A stretch of 64,000 nucleotides of DNA. It comes from Streptomyces pyxinae. Its GTDB lineage: Bacteria; Actinomycetota; Actinomycetes; Streptomycetales; Streptomycetaceae. The position numbers and the translations under genes are program-made. A model generated the notes under the pieces. That model made no database searches, was not told where the DNA came from, and saw only the letters and a program-made list of their open reading frames with translations. Shown here one piece after another: positions 52,301 to 59,456 of this stretch (the stretch's first letter is position 1; every line of letters starts with the position of its first letter). Location of the stretch: the NCBI RefSeq assembly GCF_024756275.1, contig NZ_JANUGQ010000031.1:16302-80301 (forward strand), in the 5' to 3' direction.

Positions 52301-52894
52301 GGCCAGGGACCGGCCGCGCCCGGCCGGCTTCCGGAGCCGCACCGGCCGGCGGCCGGCGCACCGGAGCTGCCCCGTCTGGTGGTGCTGGTGGACGACTACG
52401 ACGCGCTGGTCGCCCCGGCGCTCGGCAGCCCCGGCCGCCCGGCCGCCGGTTCGGTCGTCCGGGCCCTGGAGGCGGTGGCCCGGGAGGGCGGCCGGCTCGG
52501 CGTCCATCTGGTCGCCACCTCGGCCGGACCCGGCCGGGCCCCCGGCACCGAGCCGGCCCGGGCGGCGCGGCTGCGGGTGGAGCTGGACGCCCCGCCGGCC
52601 GCGCCGGGTCCGGACGACCCGGCACCCGGGCGGGGGCGGCTGCTCCACCCGGACGGCCGGGTGACCCCGTTCCAGGGCGGCCGGGTGACCGGGCGCATCC
52701 CGCGCACGGCGACCCTGCGGCCCACCGTGGTCCCGCTGGAGTGGGAGCGGATGGGCGACCCGCCCGCCCGCCGCCCGGTCCGCGAACTGGGCAACGGCCC
52801 GACCGATCTGGCGCTGCTGGCCAGCGCGCTGGAGCGGGCCGCCCGGTCGGTGGAGGCGTCCCCGCCGCCCCGCCTCTCCCCCGCACACCCGTGA
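49310..52894 (+). CDS. FHA-domain protein with FtsK/SpoIIIE-like ATPase domain
   Basis: 1194 residues from ATG 49310 (MQIRLTVLAPPPA); the open frame extends to 49025 without similarity. Residues 1-95 look like the ubiquitin-like or sensor region seen in type VII/FtsK proteins. FHA domain about 100-185: VRVGRAADADVPLDDPDVSRTHCVVTV...DPGSTNGTTLDG, with the phosphothreonine-binding Arg, Ser and His. A disordered Pro/Gly/Arg linker follows, then an FtsK-like core: GPPGSGRTELLRSVAASLAAG, ASDPVRMRMFAQALGAELKRRAELLG and Walker B LVVLVDDYDAL. The Walker A lysine is replaced by Arg827. It probably responds to phosphoproteins such as those made by the neighbouring kinases; DNA translocation is doubtful given the substitution. 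Confidence 0.85.
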   Translation: MQIRLTVLAPPPAGQSAGRVRDVLVTAPSGTALAAVASQLAAAVAGPDTTGTPVFHAGRERLDAQRRTLGEPPLTDGAVLSLQVPGEEGAPVPGAGPRLHVVAGPDAGGVHLLHAGRVRVGRAADADVPLDDPDVSRTHCVVTVGDDGRVTVEDPGSTNGTTLDGTEVGARPVRLAPGALLRLGESALRLASGPPAPDVAPLPVAPDGEGRLRVRPRSAPVPADPGAGAEPDASAGGARAVPVVPASRPVPGPGAVTAGRDAGTPAAPGRADGASGPAAGRRPSGSTPPRGIRLPDGTDAPGEHAEYAGEFPGRGEHREHEGRAETRAPAPCGLPHGADQRYSTDQRYGADERYGTDHRPYAPAPEPYPAGEPRRAGTDDRAGTQGRASAQGRAGTDDPAGADDRGGTRRRRGIGAWARRLTGGGGRPDDGEAAPGAVPAGAEAAPRGGGAAPSGGPAGESWPDPAAVLLTALGPGARLWERGPEHPEALVVRLGTADRAELPAVPVTVGLREAGSLGLAGPRARLAGLARSVLAQLAALHSPADLELVLISADRARPLADRRREWAWLGWLPQLRPAHGQDCRLLLAYDREQAEARTAELTRRLDESPLGTGWASADHRAVAEAAARFEGPYTVVVVDGDPGSAALRETTARLAGAGAAAGIHLVCLAETPAASPLSPVAATYETACAALLPFRECGAVALLSGDVATALRLLRTAGGRPAGHGTVAGVDAVSAAWAERFARALAPLRAEGAVPRGRAAATALPRTARLLDELELARATPASLMARWAAAPEATAVLGAGARGPVTAELAGEGPHLLIEGPPGSGRTELLRSVAASLAAGARPDRLGLLLVDGSGAERGEGLAPCTELPHATEHLVASDPVRMRMFAQALGAELKRRAELLGPAGFPGGSGSPGGSGGPAGFPGAGAAAAAGAPGSSRTTGVTAATGAPGATGPSVPSRTGAPGATGSPAAARAAGAPAVPPQAQRGAPVRGQVAGGQGPAAPGRLPEPHRPAAGAPELPRLVVLVDDYDALVAPALGSPGRPAAGSVVRALEAVAREGGRLGVHLVATSAGPGRAPGTEPARAARLRVELDAPPAAPGPDDPAPGRGRLLHPDGRVTPFQGGRVTGRIPRTATLRPTVVPLEWERMGDPPARRPVRELGNGPTDLALLASALERAARSVEASPPPRLSPAHP

Positions 52895-53048
52895 CACCAC
52901 CCGCTTCCCCTTTCACTCCAGCACCGAACACCCGCGCCACCCAAGGGCGTTGAGCGAACGTCACGAGCCGATCACGATCGCTCGCCGCGCCCCGGACGCG
53001 GTATTGCGGCCCCCCTGACCCCGGCGTAGACCTGTCGGACGGGACGGA

Positions 53049-53074
53049 GCACGCGCACGGAGAGACACGCGTGC
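53049..53074. promoter_or_regulatory. Inverted repeat before the second sugar ABC operon
   Basis: Perfect 7-bp arms GCACGCG and CGCGTGC, 12-base spacer, ending 15 bases before the lipoprotein start; also part of a direct repeat of CGGAGAGA. It may be an operator or an mRNA hairpin. Confidence 0.35.
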
Positions 53075-53089
53075 GGAGAGAACGGGGCA

Positions 53090-54469
53090 GTGATGCGGAG
53101 AACTCTTCAGCCACGCGGGGCCGCCGTGGTGCTGGCGGCCGTCGGAGCGCTCGCCCTCGCGGGGTGCGGGGGCGGCGGGAGCGGCAGCGGCGCCGACGGC
53201 AAGGACCGGAGCGCCTCGCCCACCAAGGGCGGCACCGCCGCGCCCACGGTCCAACTGCCCCGGCTGAACGGCCAGAAGGTCCAGCTGGTGGCCGTCTGGA
53301 CGGGCCCGGAGCAGGCCGCCTTCACCAAGGTGCTGGACGAGTTCGAGAAGCGCACCGGCGCCGAGGTCTCGTACGTCCCGACCCAGGACGCGATGCTCAA
53401 CTACATCGGTACGAAGATCGCGGGCGGCGCCCCGCCGGACGTCGCCATGCTCCAGCAGGTCGGCGCGCTCCATCAGGCCGTGGAGCGGAAGTGGGCCAAG
53501 CCCGCCGGGCCCGGGGCGAAGGAGCAGCTGGCCAAGAACTACTCCAAGGGCTGGCAGGAGCTGGGCGCGGTCGGCGGGACGCCGTACGGGGTGTACTTCA
53601 AGGCCGCCAACAAGTCACTGATCTGGTACAACACGGCGGTGTTCGAGGCCGCCGGGGTCTCCGAGCCCAAGGACTGGAAGGGGTTCCTCGCCGCCGCCGA
53701 GACCGTCTCGGCCTCCGGGGTGACCCCGGTGTCGATCGGCGGCGCGGACGGCTGGACCCTCACCGACTGGTTCGAGAACGTCTATCTCTCGCAGGCCGGT
53801 ACCGAGAAGTACGACCAGCTCGCCCAGCACAAGATCAAGTGGACCGACCCCTCGGTGAAGCAGGCGCTGACCACCCTCGCCGGGTTGTTCGGCAAGCCGG
53901 AGCTGATCGCGGGCGGCGCCGACGGGGCGCTCCAGACCGAGTTCCCGGCGTCGGTGACCCAGACCTTCACCGGCGGCGACCGGGCGAAGGCCGCGATGGT
54001 CTTCGAGGGCGACTTCGTGGCGATCAACATCGCCCAGACCAAGGCGAGGCTGGGGACGGACGCCAAGGTGTTCCCGTTCCCGGCGGTGGGCGCGAAGGCC
54101 CCGGTGGTGACCGGCGGCGATGTGGCGGTGGCGCTCACCGACAAGCCCGCCGCCCAGGCGCTGCTGACCTTCCTCGCCTCCCCGGACGCGGCCCGGATCC
54201 GGGCCGCCGAGGGCGGTTTCGTCTCGCCCAACAAGAGCCTGGACCCGGGTGTGTACCCCAATGACGTGCAGCGGGACATCGCCGAGGCGCTGATCGCGGC
54301 GGGTGACACCTTCCGCTTCGACATGTCGGACCAGATGCCGCAGTCCTTCGGCGGCACCCCCGGCAAGGGCGAGTGGAAGGCGCTTCAGGACTTCCTGAAG
54401 AACCCGAAGGACGTGGCCGGTACGCAGGCGCGGCTGGAGGCCGACGCCGCCAAGGCGTTCAAGGACTGA
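53090..54469 (+). CDS. Sugar ABC transporter substrate-binding lipoprotein
   Basis: 459 residues from GTG 53090 (or the ATG next to it at 53093). Signal and lipobox: GAAVVLAAVGALALAGCGGGGSGSG, lipid cysteine about residue 26. The body is a family 1 binding protein: VQLVAVWTGPEQAAFTKVLDEFEKRTGAEVSYVPTQDAMLNYIGTKIAGGAPPDVAMLQQ and WYNTAVFEAAGVSEPKDWKGF. It captures an oligosaccharide or glucoside outside the membrane and feeds two permeases encoded just downstream. An inverted repeat GCACGCG...CGCGTGC (53049-53074) lies close to the start and could be an operator. No ATPase gene is in the operon. Confidence 0.93.
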   Translation: MMRRTLQPRGAAVVLAAVGALALAGCGGGGSGSGADGKDRSASPTKGGTAAPTVQLPRLNGQKVQLVAVWTGPEQAAFTKVLDEFEKRTGAEVSYVPTQDAMLNYIGTKIAGGAPPDVAMLQQVGALHQAVERKWAKPAGPGAKEQLAKNYSKGWQELGAVGGTPYGVYFKAANKSLIWYNTAVFEAAGVSEPKDWKGFLAAAETVSASGVTPVSIGGADGWTLTDWFENVYLSQAGTEKYDQLAQHKIKWTDPSVKQALTTLAGLFGKPELIAGGADGALQTEFPASVTQTFTGGDRAKAAMVFEGDFVAINIAQTKARLGTDAKVFPFPAVGAKAPVVTGGDVAVALTDKPAAQALLTFLASPDAARIRAAEGGFVSPNKSLDPGVYPNDVQRDIAEALIAAGDTFRFDMSDQMPQSFGGTPGKGEWKALQDFLKNPKDVAGTQARLEADAAKAFKD

Positions 54470-54473
54470 CGCC

Positions 54474-55955
54474 GTGGCAGCGGAGACGACGGGGGGCGCC
54501 GCCGGCGGCGCCCCCCGGGCGGAAGGTTCCAACGGGCCTGCGGGGGCGGCCACTTCCGGCCCCCGCCAGGACACCCCCGGGTCCGGCCGGGTCCCGGCCC
54601 CCCGTACCGGCCGGACGCCCGGCTCCGGCCCCGGCCGGACCCGCGAGGCCGTCCCCGGCCGCCGGAGTGTCACCGGGACCCGGCGGGCGGTGGCGGCGGG
54701 GTTTCTGCTTCCGGCGCTGGTGCTGCTCGGGGCGCTGGTGGTCTATCCCATCGCGTACTCGGTCTACCGGTCCTTCTTCGACCAGTCCGGTGACTCCTTC
54801 GCCGGACTGGACAACTACGTCGAGATCTTCACCGACGACACCATCCTCACCGCCGTCAAGAACAATCTGATCTGGGTGGTGGTGGCGCCCACCGTGGCGA
54901 CCGCGCTGGGGCTGATCTTCGCGGTGCTCACCGAACGGGTGCGCTGGGGCACGGCGTTCAAGCTGATCGTCTTCATGCCGATGGCGATCTCCATGCTCGC
55001 CGCCGGGATCATCTTCCGGCTGGTGTACGAGCAGAATCCGGACCGGGGCGTGGCCAACGCCGTCTGGGTGGGCGTGCACGACACCTTCGCCGAGTCGGCC
55101 GGCTACCCCCGGGCGCACCCGCTGCCGGTCCATCCGCTGAAGGCGGCCGGCGGTGGGGCGTACATCACCAAGGAGCCGGTACGGGCCGGGGCGCCCGCCC
55201 TGCTGCCGCTGGTCGGGGTGGCGCCCGCCGACCTGCCCGGCGACGCCCGGCCGGCCAAGCGGCCGGAGGCCGGCGGTGACGGGCGGATCACCGGCACCGC
55301 GTGGCTGGACTTCACCCGGGGCGGCGGCGGGAAGCCCAATGTCGTCGACCCGCGGGAACGGGGGCTGGAAGGGCTGAAGGTGGAGGCGGTCAAGGACGGC
55401 CGGGTGGTCGCCACGGCCACCGCCGGGCCCGACGGCTCCTTCACCCTGCCCGCCTCGGCGGACGGCGCGCTGCTGCGGCTGCCCGAGTCCAACTTCCACG
55501 AGCGCTACAACGGCGTCGACTGGCTGGGCCCGTCCCTGGTCACACCGGCGATCATCGGTTCCTATGTCTGGATGTGGGCCGGGTTCGCCATGGTGCTGAT
55601 CGCCGCCGGGCTGGCCGCGCTGCCGCGCGAACTCCTGGAGGCGGCGCGGGTGGACGGGGCGAGCGAGTGGCAGGTCTTCCGCCGGGTGACGGTGCCGCTG
55701 CTGGCGCCGGTGCTGGCGGTGGTGCTGGTCACCCTGATGATCAACGTACTGAAGATCTTCGACCTGGTGTTCATCATCGCGCCCGGCTCGGTCGAGGACG
55801 ACGCCAATGTGCTCGCCCTCCAGCTCTACCGCTCCTCGTTCGGCACCGATGCCCATCTCGGCGTGGGAAGCGCCATCTCGGTACTCCTTCTGCTGCTGGT
55901 GATCCCGGTGATGGTCTTCAACATCCGCCGCATCCGGAAGGAGTCGCGACGATGA
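54474..55955 (+). CDS. Sugar ABC transporter permease with inserted extracytoplasmic domain
   Basis: 493 residues from GTG 54474; about 300 is usual for this family. After a Gly/Pro/Arg-rich head (1-70), spans start at AAGFLLPALVLLGALVVYPIAY; LIWVVVAPTVATALGLIFAVL and LIVFMPMAISMLAAGIIFRLV are the next two. Then residues about 195-350 form an insert with a beta-sandwich look (GRITGTAWLDF, GLEGLKVEAVKDGRVVATATAGPDGSFTLPASADG), like carboxypeptidase-regulatory or SdrB folds, before the last spans and the EAA loop ELLEAARVDGASEWQVF. It should project outward from the channel, perhaps touching the binding protein or the wall. Confidence 0.9.
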   Translation: MAAETTGGAAGGAPRAEGSNGPAGAATSGPRQDTPGSGRVPAPRTGRTPGSGPGRTREAVPGRRSVTGTRRAVAAGFLLPALVLLGALVVYPIAYSVYRSFFDQSGDSFAGLDNYVEIFTDDTILTAVKNNLIWVVVAPTVATALGLIFAVLTERVRWGTAFKLIVFMPMAISMLAAGIIFRLVYEQNPDRGVANAVWVGVHDTFAESAGYPRAHPLPVHPLKAAGGGAYITKEPVRAGAPALLPLVGVAPADLPGDARPAKRPEAGGDGRITGTAWLDFTRGGGGKPNVVDPRERGLEGLKVEAVKDGRVVATATAGPDGSFTLPASADGALLRLPESNFHERYNGVDWLGPSLVTPAIIGSYVWMWAGFAMVLIAAGLAALPRELLEAARVDGASEWQVFRRVTVPLLAPVLAVVLVTLMINVLKIFDLVFIIAPGSVEDDANVLALQLYRSSFGTDAHLGVGSAISVLLLLLVIPVMVFNIRRIRKESRR

Positions 55956-56878
55956 CGACGACCGCTCCCCCGCCCGCCGCCACCCCCGCCCCGGTCCCGG
56001 GGCGGGCCCCCGCCGCCACCGGTCGGCGGCGGTCCCCGGCCGCCCGGCTGGCCGCCCGGGCCGGCGGGGGCGCCGTCCGGGTCTTCCTGGTCCTGGTCGG
56101 GCTCTTCTGGCTGATGCCGACGGTCGGGCTGCTGCTCTCCTCGCTGCGCTCGCCCGCCGACATCGCCGCGAGCGGCTGGTGGGAGGTGTTCACCGCCCCG
56201 GCCCAGCTGACCACCGAGAACTACGCGAACGTGCTGAGGAACGACACCATCACCGGTTCGCTGCTCTCCACCCTTCTGATCACCGTCCCGGCGACCGTGC
56301 TGGTGGTGGTCATCGGCTCGCTGGCCGGATACGCCTTCGCCTGGATGGAGTTCCCCGGCCGGGACTGGTGGTTCCTGGCCGTGGTCGGGCTGCTGGTGGT
56401 GCCGGTGCAGGTCGCCCTGGTCCCGGTCTCCAGGCTGTTCGGGGAGATCGGCATCTTCGAGACCACCCTCGGAGTGGTGCTCTTCCACACCGCCTTCGGA
56501 CTGCCGTTCGCCATCTTCCTGCTGCGCAACTTCTTCGCGGAGATCCCGCGCGAACTGCTGGAGGCGGCGCGGCTCGACGGGGCGGGCGAGATCCGGCTGT
56601 TCGTCCGGGTGGTCATGCCGCTGGGCGGACCGGCCATCGCCTCGCTGGGCATCTTCCAGTTCCTCTGGGTGTGGAACGACATGCTGATCGCGCTGATCTT
56701 CGCGGACTCCGACGCGCCGCCGATCACGGTGGCGCTCCAGCAGCAGGTCCGGCAGTTCGGCAACAACATCGACGTACTGGCGCCGGGCGCCTTCGTGTCG
56801 ATGGTGATCCCGCTCGTCGTCTTCTTCGCCTTCCAGCGGCAGTTCGTCTCCGGGGTGATGGCGGGCGCGGTGAAGTAG
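55952..56878 (+). CDS. Sugar ABC transporter permease (MalG type)
   Basis: 308 residues from ATG 55952, overlapping the previous stop (ATGA) and preceded by AAGGAG. Six membrane spans follow a Pro/Ala-rich head; the EAA loop is ELLEAARLDGAGEIRLFVRVV. It is the second half of the channel of the carbohydrate importer encoded by the three-gene operon 53090-56878. It probably uses a shared MsiK-type ATPase encoded elsewhere. No glycosidase or regulator gene accompanies this operon, so the sugar cannot be guessed. Confidence 0.93.
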   Translation: MTTTAPPPAATPAPVPGRAPAATGRRRSPAARLAARAGGGAVRVFLVLVGLFWLMPTVGLLLSSLRSPADIAASGWWEVFTAPAQLTTENYANVLRNDTITGSLLSTLLITVPATVLVVVIGSLAGYAFAWMEFPGRDWWFLAVVGLLVVPVQVALVPVSRLFGEIGIFETTLGVVLFHTAFGLPFAIFLLRNFFAEIPRELLEAARLDGAGEIRLFVRVVMPLGGPAIASLGIFQFLWVWNDMLIALIFADSDAPPITVALQQQVRQFGNNIDVLAPGAFVSMVIPLVVFFAFQRQFVSGVMAGAVK

Positions 56879-57007
56879 GCGCGGCAGGTGAGGCGGCGGG
56901 CCCGGCCGCCGTCCCGGGGGCGCGCCGGGCGCGGGCCGCCAGGACGGCCCGTCCCCCGGATGCCACGGCCGACGTAACCGGGGGGCCCGGCGGGGAGTTG
57001 CCGGGCC

Positions 57008-59359
57008 ATGCCCCGGTTCAGCGTGATCGTCCCCGTCCATGACGTCCAGGCGTATCTGGCCGCCTGCCTGGAGTCGGTGCTCTCCCAGTCCTGTGCCGGT
57101 TCCTGCCAGGGCACCGGCTGCGGCGGCCCCGCCTGCGACCTCGAACTGATCGTCGTGGACGACTGCTCCCCGGACGGCAGCGGGGCCGTCATCGACGCGT
57201 TCGCCGCCCGGGACCGCCGGGTCGTCGCCCTGCACCTGCCCGAGAACACCGGGCTCGGCCCCGCCCGGAACGCCGGGCTCGCCCACGCCACCGGCGACTA
57301 CGTCCTCTTCCTGGACGGCGACGACACCCTCGTACCGGGCAGCCTCCAGGCCATCGCGGACCGGCTCAAGGAGACCGGCGACCCGGACGTGCTGGTCCAC
57401 GACTACGCCCGGGTCTACTGGTCCGGCGAGGCGGTGCGCCACGAGTTCCGGGTCCAGCTGGACGAGGCGGGGCCCGCGCCCTTCACGCTGGCCGACCGGC
57501 CGGGGCTGCTCAAGGTGCTGATGGTGGTCTGGAACAAGGCGTACCGGCGGGAGTTCCTGGAGCGCGAGGGATTCGCCTTCCCGCCGGGCTTCTACGAGGA
57601 CACCCCCTGGACCTATCCGGTGCTGATGGCGGCCGGCTCGATCGCCACCCTGGACCGGGTGTGCGTGCACTACCGGCAGCGCCGTACCGGCTCCATCCTG
57701 CGTACCACCAGCGTGCGCCACTTCGAGCTCTTCGAGCAGTACGACCGGGTCTTCGCCTTCATCGACGCGCGCCCGGAGCTGGCCCGCTGGCGGCCGGTGC
57801 TGTTCCGGCGGATGGTCGACCACTTCACCTCGGTCTTCTCCGCGCCCGGCCGGCTCCCCCGGGGCACCCGGGCGGCCTTCTTCCGGCGCGCCCGCGCGCA
57901 CTACCGCCGGTACCGCACGCCCGGCGCCACTCCGAAGGCCACCACCCGGCTGCGGCACGCCCTGGTCCGGCTGGGCAGCCGTCGCGGCTACCGGGCGGTC
58001 ATGGCGGCGCGCACCGGCGCCCGGCGCGCCCGGGCGGGCGCCGCCCTGATGGCGCGGGCGCTGCGGGGCGCGCTGCTCCAACTGCACTACCGGGTGCAGC
58101 TCCGGCTGCCGGTGCGCGCCGACCGGGCGGTGTTCGCCGCCTACTGGGCGCGGGGGTACGCCTGCTCCCCGGCGGCGATCGAGGAGCGGGTGCGGGCGCT
58201 GGTCCCGGGTGTCCGCACCGCCTGGATCTGCGCGCCCGGCCACGCCGCCACCGTGCCGCCGGGCACCCGGGTACTGGTGCCGGGCACGGCGGCGTACTGG
58301 ACCGCGCTGGCCCGCTCCGGGTACCTGGTGAACAACGTCAACTTCGACCGGCGGCTGGTCAAGCGGCGCGGCCAGGTGTTCGTCCAGACCCAGCACGGCA
58401 CCCCGCTGAAGCACATGGGCCTGGACCTCCAGTACCGGCCGGCGGCGGGCGGCTCGATGGACTTTCCGGCACTGCTCCGCAATATCGACAAGTGGGACTA
58501 TCTGGTCTCGGCCAACCGGCACTCCTCACTCGTCTGGGAGCGGGTCTACCCGGCGCCCTACCGGATGCTGGAGTACGGCTCCCCCCGCAATGACGTCTTC
58601 CAGCGGGCGACCGCCGAGGACGTGGCCCGGCTGCGGGCCGCGCTGGGCATTCCCGAGGGCCATACGGCGATCCTCTACGCCCCCACCCACCGCGACTACG
58701 CCCGCCCGCAGCCCGCCCTGCTGGACCCGGAGCGGCTGCTCACCACGCTGGGCCCCGGCTTCGTGCTGCTCGTCCGGCCGCACCCGGTCCTCGGCGCCCC
58801 GGCCCCGGTCCCCGCCCCGGCCACGGTCCCGGACCCGGTTCCCGCGGGCCGGCACCCCGGCGGGCTCCCGGACGCCGCCCGGCACCCCCGGCTCATCGAC
58901 GTCTCCGCCGGGGCGGGCGCTTCCGGCGCGGCCGGCCCGCTCACGGTCGAGGAGCTGTGCCTCGCCTCGGACGCCCTGGTCACCGACTACTCCTCCCTGA
59001 TGTTCGACTACGCGGGCCTGGACCGGCCGATCGTGCTGCACACCCCGGACTGGGCGGCCTACGCGGCGGCGCGCGGGGTCTACTTCGACGTACGGGAGTG
59101 CCCGCCGGGCCCGGTGACGGCCGGCCAGGAGGAGCTGGCCGAGGTCTTCCGCTCCGGCCGCTGGCGCGGTGAGCACCCGGACCGGCTGCGGGCCGCCTTC
59201 CGGGCGCGGTTCTGCCCGTACGACGACGGGCACGCGGCCGAGCGGGTGGTGCGCCATGTCTTCCTGGGCGAGGAGGGGCAGCCGCCCGTCGTCCCGGACG
59301 CCGGCCGCACCCCCGCCCCGGCCGCCACCCCCGCCCCCCTCTTCCCGGCCCCCCGCTGA
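57008..59359 (+). CDS. Bifunctional GT2 glycosyltransferase / CDP-glycerol glycerophosphotransferase-like protein
   Basis: 783 residues from ATG 57008. The N-terminal GT-A domain is complete: FSVIVPVHDVQAYLAACLESVLSQ, LIVVDDCSPDGSG and FLDGDDTLVPG (the Asp-x-Asp at 103-106). A Cys-rich insert SCAGSCQGTGCGGPAC interrupts the usual first strand-loop. The C-terminal half (from about 380) is TagF/TagB-like: YLVNNVNFD, QTQHGTPLKHMGLD, NRHSSLVWERVY, ILYAPTHRDY, LVTDYSSLMFDYAGLDRPIVL. It would polymerise or prime a glycerol-phosphate-type wall polymer at the inner membrane face. It converges with two related genes. Confidence 0.9.
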   Translation: MPRFSVIVPVHDVQAYLAACLESVLSQSCAGSCQGTGCGGPACDLELIVVDDCSPDGSGAVIDAFAARDRRVVALHLPENTGLGPARNAGLAHATGDYVLFLDGDDTLVPGSLQAIADRLKETGDPDVLVHDYARVYWSGEAVRHEFRVQLDEAGPAPFTLADRPGLLKVLMVVWNKAYRREFLEREGFAFPPGFYEDTPWTYPVLMAAGSIATLDRVCVHYRQRRTGSILRTTSVRHFELFEQYDRVFAFIDARPELARWRPVLFRRMVDHFTSVFSAPGRLPRGTRAAFFRRARAHYRRYRTPGATPKATTRLRHALVRLGSRRGYRAVMAARTGARRARAGAALMARALRGALLQLHYRVQLRLPVRADRAVFAAYWARGYACSPAAIEERVRALVPGVRTAWICAPGHAATVPPGTRVLVPGTAAYWTALARSGYLVNNVNFDRRLVKRRGQVFVQTQHGTPLKHMGLDLQYRPAAGGSMDFPALLRNIDKWDYLVSANRHSSLVWERVYPAPYRMLEYGSPRNDVFQRATAEDVARLRAALGIPEGHTAILYAPTHRDYARPQPALLDPERLLTTLGPGFVLLVRPHPVLGAPAPVPAPATVPDPVPAGRHPGGLPDAARHPRLIDVSAGAGASGAAGPLTVEELCLASDALVTDYSSLMFDYAGLDRPIVLHTPDWAAYAAARGVYFDVRECPPGPVTAGQEELAEVFRSGRWRGEHPDRLRAAFRARFCPYDDGHAAERVVRHVFLGEEGQPPVVPDAGRTPAPAATPAPLFPAPR

Positions 59360-59456
59360 CCCCGGGCGGCCGGGCCCCGGGCTCCGGACCGGGCCGTACG
59401 CTCCGGGCGTGCCCCGGCGCACTCCGGGCGGGACCACCGGCGGGCGCCCGCCCGGT

